Below, piece after piece: positions 10,242 through 21,816 of a stretch of DNA of 64,000 nt. Source of the DNA: Saccharum officinarum (taxonomy: Eukaryota; Streptophyta; Magnoliopsida; Poales; Poaceae); contig CM036221.1 in the NCBI GenBank assembly GCA_020631735.1, positions 10,459,381 through 10,523,380 on the forward strand, written 5' to 3'. Position 1 is the first letter of the stretch; each line of letters begins with the position of its first letter. The notes under the pieces are model-generated. The model did not search any database. It was not told the DNA's origin and saw nothing but the letters and a program-made list of their open reading frames with translations. The position numbers and the translations under genes are program-made.

Positions 10242-12581
10242 ATGTCTAATGGGGAAGGACCACCTCCCACCTTTGAGGGAGACGATTTTTCATATTGGAA
10301 AATTCGTATGGAGGCGTACCTCGAAGCCATAGATGTTGGGTGCCTTAGAGCCACAACCGAAGGGCTTCCCGCTATCAGGGATCTCGCAAATCCAAGTGGT
10401 GACGAGGAGAAGTACGACCGGTGGAATGCAAAGGCAAAAAATGCACTCTACCGGGGCCTAGGCAAGGATATCTTCAATCGTGTGCGAAATGCCAAAAACG
10501 CTCATGAATTATGGGAAAACCTTTGTGCTCTCCATGAGGGAACTAAGAGTGAGCGTGAGGAACGCTATCATATTGCTTTAAAGAAAATTAATTCTTTTGA
10601 GATGCTTCCCAAAGAAAGTGCTAATGAGATATACACTCGATTGAATGTTCTTGTAGAGGATCTCAATGCTCTTGGACTCACTCAAATGAGTCAATCGGAT
10701 GTTGCAAGGAGGATCTTGAGCGTTCTTCCCGTTGAGAAGTATGGTCACATTGTCACCGTGCTTCACCAAAGTGATCTCTCCACCGCAACACCGACACAAG
10801 TATTGGGAAAGATCAATACACATGAGATGTACATGCACATCACTCCGGAAGAGGGCTCATCATCTTCCAAGAAGAAAGACTTGGCCTTCAAAGCTAGCCA
10901 TGAAAATAAAAAGAAGAATGGCCAAGCCATGATGGTGCAAGAAAGCTCAAGTGAAAGTGATATTGATGATGCATCACTTGCACTCATGATGAGAAAGACC
11001 ACCAAGATGCTAAAGAAGCTCAACAAGAGTGGCATCAAGTTCGATGGCAAGAAGAAGAAGTTCTTCACAAGTAGCAAAAGGAAGCCAATATCCGAGATGG
11101 ATTGCTATAATTGTGGTGAACTTGGCCACTTAGCTCATCAATGCCCGAAGCCTCCAAAAGACAAGTACAAGAACAAGAACAAAGGCAAGAGAAATGATTC
11201 AAGTGATGAAGAAGATGAGAAGAAGAAGAACAAACCATATAAAAAGAAAGATGGCAAGAGAAAAGAGTTTTACAAGAAGAAGAAGGGAGGCAAAGCTTAC
11301 ATTATTGGTGATTGGCTCACCGACATTGAGTCATCATGTGAGTCCTCCGACGATGAGAGCGACGATGAGAAAGAGAAGGTCGCCGCATTTGTGATTGGGC
11401 CATCATCATCTTCACCGACATCTTCATCACCACCTTCACCGCCAACTTCACCATCATCGTCCACTTCTCACCTATGCCTTATGGCCAAGGGTGAACGAAA
11501 GGTACAAAACAATGAGAGTGATGATGATGATAGTGATAGTGATGATGAATATGATGCACCTTCTTATGATGAACTTGTAAAATTATTGAACAAATACTCT
11601 AAAATCATAAGAAGAACTAGAAATAAAAATAATGAGCTCCAAAATGAAAATGACTCACTCTCATCTAAACTTGAGAATGCACATAAGACTAGTGATGAGC
11701 TCAAAGAACAAAATAAAATTATGTCTTCTACTCTCAAAGAGCTCAAAACTTCTAACAAAGAGCTTAAAGATGAACATGATAAACTTGAGAAGAAGCATGA
11801 TGAACTCATCACTAGGCTCAACTTGCTAAAAGATGAATATACTACATTGAAAATCAATTATGATAGTCTTATTGTTGCTAATGAGCTTGCTCTTGAGACA
11901 CATGATGCTACTAACCAAGTTGTTAAGATTGATATAGCTACATCATGTGATAATTTGATTATTGAGAACTTTGAGCAAGGCTCTAGCGGCAAAGGCAAGA
12001 ATGTGGTTGAGTCCGACAACTATGATGACTATGTCAAGCTCAAGAGTGAAAATGAGATGCTTAAGAATGAGAACAAGAAGTTGATGGCTCTTGAAAAGCA
12101 AACATCAAATGAGTCACTTATTGAAGAGAACAAAAAGCTCAAGCAAGAAAAAGAGCATCTCAAGACCGGCCTAAGCAAGTTCACAAGAGGCCAACATTTG
12201 CAAAGTGAGCTACTCATGAACACTGTAATGAAGATGGATAGAAGTGGCATTAGTTACTTGGCAAATCAAGAGAAGAAGGCTAAAGCTCAACAACAACAAA
12301 GCAAGTCAAAACCCAAGCCAAAGAGATATGTTGAGTGTGGACAAGAAGGTCATTTTGCTCATGAGTGCAAAACTCCACCACCACAACCCTTGCCCAAGCA
12401 TGCTAGACCCTTTGCCTTCAATGCTCATTACATGCTTAGAAAAGATTCAAGTGGAAAGATGAAAGTCATGTTCTTGGGTCCCCCTAATAAGAATAGGCCT
12501 AAGAAAATATGGGTTGCCAAGTCACTAGTTGAGAAAGTCAAGGGTCCCTCTCAAGTTTGGGTCCCTAAACAAAAAGCTTGA
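10242..12581 (+). CDS. gag: Copia Gag (nucleocapsid) polyprotein, long form with coiled coil
   Basis: An intact 779-residue ORF. The N-terminal 200 residues are a Copia-type Gag (UBN2-like: FSYWKIRMEAYL, ALYRGLGKDIFNRV, ELWENLCALHEG). A CCHC knuckle (CYNCGELGHLAHQC) lies near residue 288, followed by Lys-rich, Ser/Pro-rich and acidic stretches. A long heptad-rich coiled coil covers about residues 450-680. A second knuckle near residue 700 keeps only the later ligands (CGQEGHFAHEC), its first Cys being replaced. The start is the first ATG about 35 bases after the primer site. Gag of this length with a coiled coil is usual for SIRE/Maximus elements. It is the only intact Copia ORF here. Pol follows in another frame, so expression would need frameshifting, splicing or separate initiation. 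Confidence 0.88.
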   Translation: MSNGEGPPPTFEGDDFSYWKIRMEAYLEAIDVGCLRATTEGLPAIRDLANPSGDEEKYDRWNAKAKNALYRGLGKDIFNRVRNAKNAHELWENLCALHEGTKSEREERYHIALKKINSFEMLPKESANEIYTRLNVLVEDLNALGLTQMSQSDVARRILSVLPVEKYGHIVTVLHQSDLSTATPTQVLGKINTHEMYMHITPEEGSSSSKKKDLAFKASHENKKKNGQAMMVQESSSESDIDDASLALMMRKTTKMLKKLNKSGIKFDGKKKKFFTSSKRKPISEMDCYNCGELGHLAHQCPKPPKDKYKNKNKGKRNDSSDEEDEKKKNKPYKKKDGKRKEFYKKKKGGKAYIIGDWLTDIESSCESSDDESDDEKEKVAAFVIGPSSSSPTSSSPPSPPTSPSSSTSHLCLMAKGERKVQNNESDDDDSDSDDEYDAPSYDELVKLLNKYSKIIRRTRNKNNELQNENDSLSSKLENAHKTSDELKEQNKIMSSTLKELKTSNKELKDEHDKLEKKHDELITRLNLLKDEYTTLKINYDSLIVANELALETHDATNQVVKIDIATSCDNLIIENFEQGSSGKGKNVVESDNYDDYVKLKSENEMLKNENKKLMALEKQTSNESLIEENKKLKQEKEHLKTGLSKFTRGQHLQSELLMNTVMKMDRSGISYLANQEKKAKAQQQQSKSKPKPKRYVECGQEGHFAHECKTPPPQPLPKHARPFAFNAHYMLRKDSSGKMKVMFLGPPNKNRPKKIWVAKSLVEKVKGPSQVWVPKQKA

Positions 12582-12593
12582 TCTCTTGTGTGT

Positions 12594-15500
12594 AGGTGAA
12601 CTACAAGACCGATGGATCTCATTGGGTTATTGATAGTGGTTGCACTCAACATATGACCGGTGATCCTCGTATGTTCACCTCACTTGAAGAAAATGGGGTA
12701 TGTCAAGAGAAGATCACATTTGGGGACAATTCAAAGAGCAAAGTCAAGGGTATAGGCAAGATTGCAATATCAAATGATCACTCTCTTTCAAATGTGCTCT
12801 ATGTTGCTTCATTGAGTTTCAACTTACTATCCGTTGGGTAACTTTGTGATCTTGGCTACCAATGCTTGTTCACTCCTAATGAAGTGGTATTTACAAAGAT
12901 AGATGACAAGCAAGTGATTTTCAAAGGCTTTAGATACAATAATCTCTATCTTATTGACTTCACCTCTGAAGATGCAAACTTGATGATATGTTTGTTCACC
13001 AAAACTACACTTGGATGGCTTTGGCATAGGAGGCTTGCTCATGTTGGAATGAACACTCTCAACAAGCTATTGAAGAAAGAACTGGTAAGAGGCTTGAAGG
13101 ATGTCAAGTTTGAGAAGGACAAACCTTGTAGTGCATGTCAAGCCGGAAAACAAGTTGCAAATACTCATCCAACCAAAGCTTACATGTCAACATCAAGAGT
13201 GTTAGAACTTCTACACATAGATTTGTTTGGTCCTACAACTTACAAGAGCTTGGGTAGAAATCTCTATTGTCTTGTGATTGTGGATGATTTCTCAAGATAC
13301 ACTTGGACCTTCTTTCTTCATGACAAATCCGAAGTGGCAAATTACTTCAAGAAGTTTGCAAAGAGAGCTCAAAATGAATTTGAAGTCAAGATAAATAAAA
13401 TTAGAAGTGACAATGGCAAAGAATTTGACAACACAAATATTGAAGCTTATTGTGATGAGATTGGAATCAAGCATGAAGTTTTATCAACCTACACTCCTTA
13501 ACAAAATGGTGTAGTTGAGAGAAAGAACCGGACTTTGATCCCCCTTGCAAGAACAATGCTAGATGAGTACAATACACCGGAAAAATTGTGGGCCGAGGTA
13601 ATCAACACCGCATGCTATGCTTCAAATCGTCTCTTCCTATAAAAGTTTCTTGGCAAGACTCCCTATGAGTTGCTAAACGGGAAGAAGCCGGACGTCTCAT
13701 TCTTCTGGGTGTTTGGTTGCAAATGCTACATCTACAAAAAGCGTCAACACCTAGGGAAGTTTCAAAGACATTGTGATATTGGCTTTCTTGTTGGTTACTC
13801 ATCAAAGTCCAAAGCATATAGAGTATTTAACCATGCCACCGGTTTGGTTGAAGAAACATATGATGTGGAATTTGATGAATCTAATGGCTCCCAAGGAGCA
13901 ATTGAGAATTATGATGATTTAGCTGATGAACCATTGAGAGAGGCCATGAAGAATATGCCAGTGGGAGACATCAAGCCTAAGGATGATGAAGACGATGTAC
14001 AAATTGTTAATCCACCACCTTCATCACGTGTGCCTCAAGATGATGATAAGAATGAGAGAGTTGAAAATGAAGACACTCATGTCTCTCATGAACAAGCCGA
14101 CGCACAAGCTCAAGATGTTGATGCCCCCCACCCATCTCCTCAAGTGATTGATAGAAGAAACTCACCTCTACTTCAAGCACATCCACAAGATCTCACCATA
14201 GGAAGTCCTACAAAGGGTGTAATGACTCGATCTCAAAAGCTTGCTTCATTTGTTGAACATCACTCTTTTGTCTCTTGTCTTGAACCTAAGAATATAGAAG
14301 AAGCTCTTCGAGATCCGGATTGGGTAAATGCTATGCATGAAGAATTGAACAACTTCGCCCGCAATCAAGTGTGGACACTTGAAGAGCATCCAAAAGGTGC
14401 AAGAGTCATTGGAACCAAGTGGGAGTTCTACAACAAGCAAGATGACCAAGGCGTAGTAGTAAGGAATAAGGCAAGACTAGTTGCAAAGGGGTTCTCTCAA
14501 GTTGAAGGTCTTGATTTTGGAGAGACCTTTGCACCCGTTGCAAGACTTGAAGCCATTCGTATCCTTCTTGCATATGCATCACATCATGAAATGAAACTAT
14601 ATCAAATGGATGTGAAAAGTGCATTTTTAAATGGCTTCATAAATGAACTAGTCTATGTTGAACAATCTCCCGGGTTTGAAGACCCTAGATATCCTAATCA
14701 TGTTTATAGGTTGTCCAAGGCTCTATATGGGCTCAAGCAAGCCCATAGAGTGTGGTATGAGCGCCTCCGGGACTTTCTCATCAAGAAGGGCTTCACTATT
14801 GGGAAGGTTGACACCACACTATTCACCAAGAAGCTTAATGGAGAGATCTTCATTTGTCAAGTCTATGTTGATGATATCATCTTCGGATCAACAAATGAAG
14901 ATTATTGCAAGGAATTTGGTGAATTGATGTCGAAGGAGTTCGAGATGTCAATGATTGGTGAGCTAACATTCTTCCTTGGTTTTCAAGTCAAGCAAATAAG
15001 AGAAGGGATTTTCATCTCTTAAGAAAAGTATACCAGTGATCTTCTCAAAAGATTCAAGATGGAAGAGTGTAAGCCAATCAAGACCCCAATGACATCTAAT
15101 GGACATCTCGACCTAGATGAGGGAGGTAAACCAATTGATCAAACTCTCTACCGTTCTATGATTGGTAGCTGTTGTACCTTACCGCATCTAGGCCCGATAT
15201 CATGTTTAGTGTGTGCATGTGTGCTCGCTTTCAAGCGTGCCCTAAAGAACCTCACCTAAGTGTCGTAAAAAGAATCTTAAGATATCTTAAGCACACCCCA
15301 AGCATTGGGCTTTGGTACCCCAAAGGACCTAGATTCCAACTAGTTGGCTATTCCGATTCGGATTATGCCGGTTGCAAAATTGATAGAAAAAGCACATCCG
15401 GAGGGTGCCATTTGCTTGGGAGGTCTTTAGTATCTTGGTCATCTAAAAAGCAAAATAGTGTGGCTTTGTCCACCGCCGAGGCGGAATACAATACCACAGG

Positions 15501-15818
15501 GCTTGTTGTGCACAAATCTTATACATGAAACAAACCCTCCTAGATTATGGAGTTGTTCTTGATAAAGTGCCACTTTTATATGATAATGAAAGTGCCGTTA
15601 AAATTGCTAACAATCCGGTACAACACTCACGCACCAAGCACATTGATATCCGCCACCACTTTCTAAGAGATCATGTTGCTAAAAATGATATTTCACTAGA
15701 AGGTGTAAGAAGTGAAAATCAATTAGCGGATATCTTCACTAAACCTTTGGATGAGGCTACCTTTTATAGGTTGATAAGTGAACTAAATGTGCTTGATTCT
15801 AGTAACTTTAGAAAATGA
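12594..15818 (+). pseudogene. pol: Copia Pol: protease, integrase, reverse transcriptase, RNase H
   Basis: Domains run in Copia order. Protease: DSGCTQHMTGD near 12632. Integrase: HRRLAHVG...CSACQAGK zinc site near 13025-13145, then HIDLFGP, RSDNGKEF and [19 protein letters not shown] near 14605 and YVDD at 14864-14875. RNase H: YSDSDYAG near 15350, STAEAEY, and TKHIDIRHHFLRD near 15640. TAA stops lie at 12839, 13499, 13640 and 15020; at least three replace Gln CAA codons by C-to-T change. Single-base indels near 15168 and 15505 shift the frame twice, so this copy is dead. It ends at a natural stop after NFRK. Confidence 0.9.
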
Positions 15819-17386
15819 GCTTGTGTTGTCCCTTGCATTGCATTGTATCTTAGTCATGTTTAAATCTCCGCAATGCAACGAGGACTTGTCTAACACGGTT
15901 ACGATAACCCTCCTTTGGAGGAGTGAAAAAGCCTAACCGTGGATCAAACTTGACAAGCAACCTAGTCTTCCTTTCTCGTTTTGCATTGCATATGCATGGT
16001 TGTTGCTTTGTCATTTCTTTTTGGTTTAGCTTTGAGCAACCTCTGTGTTCGTTCATGAATAGAGAGAGCATTTGACGCTCCCAAGGGTTCACAAACTCTA
16101 TTGCATGGCCATACGTTGCTCCTCAGGTGTTTATTGCTTATTTTCTTAAAAATAATACTAGCCTAAGGCAAAATATTTGAAAAACTCAAGGGGTTGAGAG
16201 AGGTCCCTCATATCAGGTTCCAATTGGTGTTTATTTGGGTCTTTTTGAATTGGAACTTGATTGGGAGAAGTTGCGTCGAAGATCTATTTGAAGAAAGGTG
16301 CTTTACAGCGACCGGACGCGATGCTGCTTCATCACCGCGTCCGATCCCGGTGGCCACCAGCACGTCCGGTCATCCCAAAGATCTTCTCAAGGATCTGTAA
16401 CCGGACGCTGCACCGGACGTGACGTTGTGACCACCGCGTCCAGTCCCGACCACCACCACCGCGTCCGGTCATGTGTGTTGGGTTCCCGGGCAAACTCTGA
16501 CTGGACTTTGTCAGCGTCCGATCATCTCTAACCGGACGCATCCGGTTGCGCCAGGAGCTTACTAGACTCTGACCAGACGCTGCTCCATCGCGTCCGGTCA
16601 TTCGACCACCGCGTCCGGTCATCGCGTGAAAAGCGGATCTCAGCCTTTTTAACCGTACGTTTAGATCTAGTTTTTCAATCCGCCGCCACCTTCGTTGTTC
16701 CTCCACCCGAGTCGCCCGCCGTGCCTCCGCACCGTCTCGGGCCCGCGTGCCACCGTCCTGCGCTCGAGCTCGCTGCTCCGCGCGCCACCGTCTCGCGCCC
16801 GCGCACTACCGCACCGTCACGCCGTCTCGCGCCGCCGGTGCTCCTCCGCACAGCCGAGCCGCCGGTACTCTCCCGCACCGCCACCGAGCCAGCTCCTCCT
16901 CTTGACCTAACCTAATCCGTCGCGAAACCTTGCGACAATTGTTCTTCGTTGAGGTCTCTTCGCGCGTTTCTGTCTCTGCGAGGTGATTTCACTACCTTGA
17001 TCTTTCAATTAGGGTTTGCCGATGGATTCCCAGTGAAATTCTAATGCATCTTTTGATCTCATCGGTACTCCAGCGTTTGTCCGTCGTTTCCGAGGAACCC
17101 TAGCGCGTCAAGGTCTCTTATCCTTTTTTGCTCATCCGAGGTAGCTATCGCGATCTATTCCTTTCTTATCTCGTATGCTTGCTTTCATAAGGACCATGCT
17201 CGTCTGTTAGTTAAAATATAATGCTTAATAGTAGCTCTATCTATTCCATCTTTACAGAGGATCTTGTCGGTGCTCTATGTGTGTCAGGTGATCAGCTGTG
17301 AATCCAAGGCCAAGCCTGCAGATACGGATTGAGGCCAAGCCTCATAAGTGTCAGTACACCATCTTGATTTACAGAGATCTGTCAGT
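15819..17386 (+). other. Copia spacer between pol and the envelope-position ORF
   Basis: No credible ORF. 16300-16640 has another cluster of ACCGGACGCG/CGCGTCCGGT words like those in the LTRs. 16690-16910 is C-rich and Ser/Pro-biased in several frames. 16930-17200 looks like a plant gene leader, with CCTAGCGCG and AATTAGGGTTTGCCGATGG. This is where an internal promoter or a splice acceptor for the downstream ORF would be expected; neither is proven. Confidence 0.5.
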
Positions 17387-17536
17387 ATGGTTTGCTGTAA
17401 GAATGTTGGTGGTGGACCAAGTGACGGGGACGAAAGTCCTCCTAGGGTGACAGAGGTAGCCCGTAGTAAATGCAAGAAGTTAGCCGTCAAGAAGAGGAAG
17501 AGGACACCCACTGAGGCAGAGATTGCACAGGCCATT
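17387..17536 (+). pseudogene. Envelope-position ORF, 5' part (before the Gypsy insertion)
   Basis: ATG at 17387 opens a basic N-terminus (KCKKLAVKKRKR near residue 27) that is cut after AQAI by the Gypsy element. Removing the insertion and one copy of CCATT restores the same frame into 35501. ORFs in this place are called envelope-like in SIRE-type Copia elements, but I see no signal peptide, so the position rather than the sequence gives the name. Confidence 0.6.
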
Positions 17537-17612
17537 TGTCGGTACCAACAGTACGGGGGTACCACAGCTATCGCCAAAACACTAACAAAGACCGAAACCA
17601 GTAGAAAAGATA

Positions 17613-17800
17613 GCCCGCTCGACGGGGCGCCTCGACCGCGTCCCGGCTCCGACTCGTACGAGGCCCGCTCGACGGGGCGCCTCGACCGCGCCCTGGCTCC
17701 GACTCGTACGAGGCCCGCTCGACGGGGCGCCTCGACCGCGTCCCGGCTCCGACTCATACGAGGCCCGCTCGACGGGGCGCCTCGACCGCGCTCCGGCCCC
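17613..17800 (+). repeat. 50-bp tandem repeats in the Gypsy LTR, about 3.7 copies
   Basis: Units start GCCCGCTCGACGGGGCGCC at 17613, 17663, 17713 and 17763, exactly 50 bases apart, with one or two transitions between units. The same array is at 34511-34698 in the 3' LTR. Repeats in U3 often act as enhancers in LTR elements; that role is inferred. Confidence 0.9.
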
Positions 17801-18281
17801 TCGACGCCCTTTCTTTACCTACCCGGGACAAAAGCCATAGCATTCAATGCGGTTACCTACTACCACCGACCGACATGGCTACGGCATGGGTCAACGCGGG
17901 AACAATACCCACATCAAGTCTCACTGTTTTACCGCCCATCCCGTGATGGGAGGTGAAAGCTGTCACTGTATCCACCATACCGCGCACTATTCACCACCAG
18001 TCACCCTCGAGGGAGGATAAGACAAGGTCCGTCCCCCGCGATACCGGGGATTCGGCCTTATCCATCCGACCTCGACCCAGCCTCGACCCGGCCCCAACGC
18101 TCGACTTAGCTCGAAGGACGGTATGGCCTGGCACTCTGGGTCATTTCACCCTCTTGTCCCGTACCGCGTCAGGATACCCAGGGATGGCCGGCCATCCCGA
18201 AGCCACGTCGCTACAGTCAACTCGACAGGAATCGACGAAACATCGCCTCAAGCCTCCCCTCGACTTGGCCACCTCTCGCCC

Positions 18282-18289
18282 TATAAAAA
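18282..18289 (+). promoter_or_regulatory. TATA box of the Gypsy 5' LTR
   Basis: TATAAAAA after a pyrimidine-rich stretch, repeated at 35178-35185 in the 3' LTR. Confidence 0.7.
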
Positions 18290-18604
18290 GGTAGGCCAGG
18301 GCGAACCAAAGGAGGGGGGGGGGAGAAAAAACACGAAGCATCACGGAAAAAACGCGAAGCAACCATCTTTCTCCTTTTTCTCTTTGAGACTTGGGGCTCG
18401 ACACCCTCTCTCGCCTGCTTGTAACCCCTACACGAGCACCCCGGTGCAAGGAAATACAAACCTCTCTTCCCCGCTGGACGTAGGGCCTTCTTTTGCCCGA
18501 ACCAGGATAAACCCCCGTGTGTTCTCCTTGCATCACCATCCAGGAAAGAGTCACGCAGCATTTACTCGTTGGTTTAGGACCCCCTCGGTCCGAACACCGA
18601 CAGT

Positions 18605-18622
18605 TGGCGCGCCAGGTAGGGG
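18605..18622 (+). other. Primer binding site of the Gypsy element
   Basis: TGGCGCGCCAGGTAGGGG starts two bases after the 5' LTR. This form is typical of RIRE2/Grande-like Tat elements and is usually assigned to an arginine tRNA; I have not checked the tRNA match. Confidence 0.7.
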
Positions 18623-18663
18623 TACGCTGCGTGCAAACCTCGCTTTGTCGCCGTTCTTCCTGG

Positions 18664-21600
18664 ATGGCTAACCCCGAACGCCCGATCCCGTTGGGTACGG
18701 TGATCTGGTTTGGGAGTTTGGAGTTCATGTCGCTCGGCTCTGGCTACGACATGGTCCTACTCCCACCCAGGCACCCAACCGACGAAGATTACGAGCTCTC
18801 CCAGCCCGGGGGAGCAGTCAACCGGCACCGTCGCTCCAGGCGGTCGCGGGCCGCCCGGCGACGGCGAGCCCAGCACAACTACCGTCTCTACCTGACGGAG
18901 GGCGATGGGATCCCCCGGTCCGGCACCCCCCAGACAGGCGCTAGCCCAGATCTCCTTTTGGAAGATTTGGGAAGGATGAGCCTGGTCGAGGGTCGCGTGC
19001 CAACGAGGAATCCCGCCGCTCCCCCGTCCGGTGAGACACCACTGTCCATAGCATCTATTTCGCCACGAACAGTGACGTCCCCATCACCATTCCCGTTTGG
19101 ACTAGACTCGGTCGCCCGGGTGTATGCATCCTCCGTGAGCACTCGCATGAGCGCTTATGAGGAACTCCCCGGACACCATCTACGCTCCACTCTGGACCTC
19201 GTTGCGTCCACGCCGGTTTCTGATTATCGGGACTCTATGGAGACACCGGAAACAGAACCCCGTGTGACTGCTTCTCCACGTCACCACCTCGGTGATGGTT
19301 GGCATCGGCCACACATTCCCCCATCATATTACTACTTTGGCGCACCTGACTCCGACTCGGCCGACGACACCTATGATCCGACTCGTGAGTGCTTCAACAT
19401 CGACGTTGAAAGCACCTCGGAATCAGAGGACGAAGAGCCGGTCGAGGAAAGGCACACACCCCCTCATGTCGAGCTTCCTGCCGAGCGAAACGAGCCCCAG
19501 TTCCTTGCGGATCAAGGAGCGCAGCTCGGACAGATTCGCGAGTTGCAGGACCAGCTTGACGAGGAACGCGAAAACCTGGATCTCCTCCAGCAAACCCTCG
19601 AGCGTGAGCGTGCAGAACACGCATTTAGCGGGAGAGCTCGTGAGAGGGCTCGCGACGTCAACCGTCGCATCGACGAGGACCGGGCGGTCGACCCCCCGGT
19701 TTTCGCTCGAGCCAGCCAAAACATTGTCGCCGCTGCCATGCTCCTGCGCAACATGCCCGAGCCGTCAAACCCTGACGCCCGTCGGGCTCGAGACGAAATC
19801 CGAGGGCTCCTCGAGACTGCCGCCATGCAGCAGGCCGAGAGCTCTGCCTCGAGGCGGCGCGAAGCAGCCTCGGAGCGGACCCTCGAGCCTTCCCGACAGG
19901 AGAGAGAAGCCTCGGTTCATCCCGAGCCTGCCCGGCGAAACCGGGTAGCACCTGCCCCTGAGCCCATCGCCAACGACCGCGAGCCTCGAGACACCCGTGG
20001 CAACATCGTCGAGCGTCGCACACGCAAACACGGTGACGGTGTAGCTCGAGGCTACCACGTCCACAGGGGCGGACGCTACGACAGCTCGGAAGACCGTAGC
20101 CCTTCACCCGAACCTCCAGGCCCTCGGGTGTTCAGTAGGGCTATCCGTGAGACGGTGCCCCCGGCTCGGTTCCGTCCCCCCACGACTCTCACCAAGTATA
20201 ACGGCGAGACCAAACCCGAACTTTGGCTCGCCGATTTCCGCTTGGCGTGTCAGTTGGGCGGGGCCACCGATGACCGGGCCATCATTCGGCAACTCCCCCT
20301 GTTCCTCTCCGACACCGCCCGAGCCTGGCTCGAGGATCTCCCACCTTGGCAGATCCACGACTGGGACGATCTCGTGAGGGTGTTCGAGGGAAATTTCAAG
20401 GGAACCTACATGCGCCCCGGCAACTCGTGGGACCTCCGGAGCTGCAAGCAGAAACCAGATGAGTCCCTCCGGGACTACATCCGGCGCTTCTCCCGGCAGC
20501 GCACCGAGCTCCCCAACATCACCGACTCCGACGTGATTACGGCCTTCCTCTCCGGTACCACCTGTAAGGAGTTGGTCCGGGAGTTGGGCCGTAACACCCC
20601 GCTCACTGCCAACGGATTGATGGACATCGTCACCAACTTCGCCTCCGGCGAGGAGGCGGTTGGTGCGATCTTTGGCGGCGAGCCGGCAAGGGAGGAGCAG
20701 AAGGTCGACGACCCCGCGAGTTCCACCCGAGGCCCCAAGAGAAACAACCGCAAGAAGAAGAAAGGCCAGCAGGGCAAGCTCGAGGCCCGGCCGACGAGCT
20801 CGTCGCTGCTACCGAGCACAAGAAACCTCGAGGCCCCCGGCGGGGGCGTCTTCGACAAAATGCTCAAAGAGCCGTGTCCCTACCACAAAGGACTCACTAA
20901 CCATAACCTCGAGGATTGTCACATGCTGCGCAGGTACTTCGGGGGTGCCGGCGCTAAGAAGGACGACAAGGGGGAGGACCCTAAGGGTGACGACAAGGAC
21001 GGGGAATTTCCCGAGATCCGCGACTGCTATATGATCTACGGAGGACCCTCGACCTGCCTCTCCGCGCGTCAGCGCAAGCGAGAACGGCGCGAGGTCTTCT
21101 CCGTACAGTCGGCAGTACCCCGCTTCCTTGATTGGTCTGCGGTGGCCATCACTTTCGACCGTGATGACCACCCAGACTACGTCCCCAACCCGGGGGTCTA
21201 TCCACTCGTCGTTGACCCCGTCATCGCCAACACACGCCTCACCAAAGTGCTCATGGACGGCGGAAGCAGCCTCAACATTATCTATTCTCAGACCCTCGAC
21301 CTCTTGGGGGTCGACAGAGCGCGCCTCCAGCCTAGCGTCGGGGGCTTCCACGGAGTCGTGCCAGGGAAACGGGCGGAACCCCTCGGGCGGGTCGATCTGC
21401 CTGTTTGCTTTGGCACGCCGGCGAACTTCCGAAAGGAAACTCTCACTTTCGAAGTGGTCGGATTCCGTGGAACGTACCACGCTATCCTGGGACGCCCATG
21501 CTACGCCAAGTTCATGGCGATCCCGAACTACACCTACCTCAAGCTCAAAATGCCTGGCCCAAACGGTGTCATCACTGTAGGGCCCTCGTTTGAACATGCC

Positions 21601-21816
21601 TACGAGTGCGACGTCGAGTGCGTCGAGCACGGCGAGGCTGTTTTTGGGTCAGCGATCTTGGCCGCAGACCTCGACGGTCTAGCCAATGCGATCCCCGACC
21701 CAAAACGCCATGCCGGCAGCTTCGAGTCCGCCGAAGACGTCAAGCTCGTACCCCTCGACCCCGCTGATCCCAAGGGGAGGGCGCTGAGCGTCAGCGCCAC
21801 CCTCGATCCTAAATAG
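18664..21816 (+). CDS. gag-pro: Gypsy Gag-protease polyprotein
   Basis: The frame is open from 18517, but the transcript should start near 18310, so I take the ATG at 18664 (MANPERPIP), shortly after the primer site. Residues 1-450 are low-complexity and charged with a coiled-coil stretch (DQLDEERENLDLLQQ). The Gag core lies near 20180-20600 (DTARAWLEDLPP, FEGNFKGTYMRPG, RDYIRRFSRQR). A CX2H...HX4C motif (CPYHKGLTNHNLEDC) near 20875-20920 replaces the usual knuckle. An aspartic protease has its active site DGGSS at 21256 and a closing ILGRP near 21485. The ORF ends at TAG (21814-21816), but pol continues in the same frame, so this is either a mutated Gln codon or a suppressible stop. Confidence 0.87.
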   Translation: MANPERPIPLGTVIWFGSLEFMSLGSGYDMVLLPPRHPTDEDYELSQPGGAVNRHRRSRRSRAARRRRAQHNYRLYLTEGDGIPRSGTPQTGASPDLLLEDLGRMSLVEGRVPTRNPAAPPSGETPLSIASISPRTVTSPSPFPFGLDSVARVYASSVSTRMSAYEELPGHHLRSTLDLVASTPVSDYRDSMETPETEPRVTASPRHHLGDGWHRPHIPPSYYYFGAPDSDSADDTYDPTRECFNIDVESTSESEDEEPVEERHTPPHVELPAERNEPQFLADQGAQLGQIRELQDQLDEERENLDLLQQTLERERAEHAFSGRARERARDVNRRIDEDRAVDPPVFARASQNIVAAAMLLRNMPEPSNPDARRARDEIRGLLETAAMQQAESSASRRREAASERTLEPSRQEREASVHPEPARRNRVAPAPEPIANDREPRDTRGNIVERRTRKHGDGVARGYHVHRGGRYDSSEDRSPSPEPPGPRVFSRAIRETVPPARFRPPTTLTKYNGETKPELWLADFRLACQLGGATDDRAIIRQLPLFLSDTARAWLEDLPPWQIHDWDDLVRVFEGNFKGTYMRPGNSWDLRSCKQKPDESLRDYIRRFSRQRTELPNITDSDVITAFLSGTTCKELVRELGRNTPLTANGLMDIVTNFASGEEAVGAIFGGEPAREEQKVDDPASSTRGPKRNNRKKKKGQQGKLEARPTSSSLLPSTRNLEAPGGGVFDKMLKEPCPYHKGLTNHNLEDCHMLRRYFGGAGAKKDDKGEDPKGDDKDGEFPEIRDCYMIYGGPSTCLSARQRKRERREVFSVQSAVPRFLDWSAVAITFDRDDHPDYVPNPGVYPLVVDPVIANTRLTKVLMDGGSSLNIIYSQTLDLLGVDRARLQPSVGGFHGVVPGKRAEPLGRVDLPVCFGTPANFRKETLTFEVVGFRGTYHAILGRPCYAKFMAIPNYTYLKLKMPGPNGVITVGPSFEHAYECDVECVEHGEAVFGSAILAADLDGLANAIPDPKRHAGSFESAEDVKLVPLDPADPKGRALSVSATLDPK

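Larger units (their letters stand above)
17537..18602 (+). repeat. 5' LTR of the Gypsy element
   Basis: 1066 bp, nearly identical to 34435-35495. It holds 50-bp tandem repeats at its left end, TATAAAAA at 18282-18289, and a G-run near 18308 that differs in length between the two LTRs. Confidence 0.93.

Noticed and set aside
18517..18663. Gypsy Gag starting at the first in-frame ATG (18517)
   Set aside because: That ATG lies inside the LTR, before the primer site; the ATG at 18664 fits the element structure.
18123..18728. Long ORFs across the Gypsy LTR and leader (both strands)
   Set aside because: They lie in non-coding LTR sequence and recur at 35020-35450 in the other LTR.
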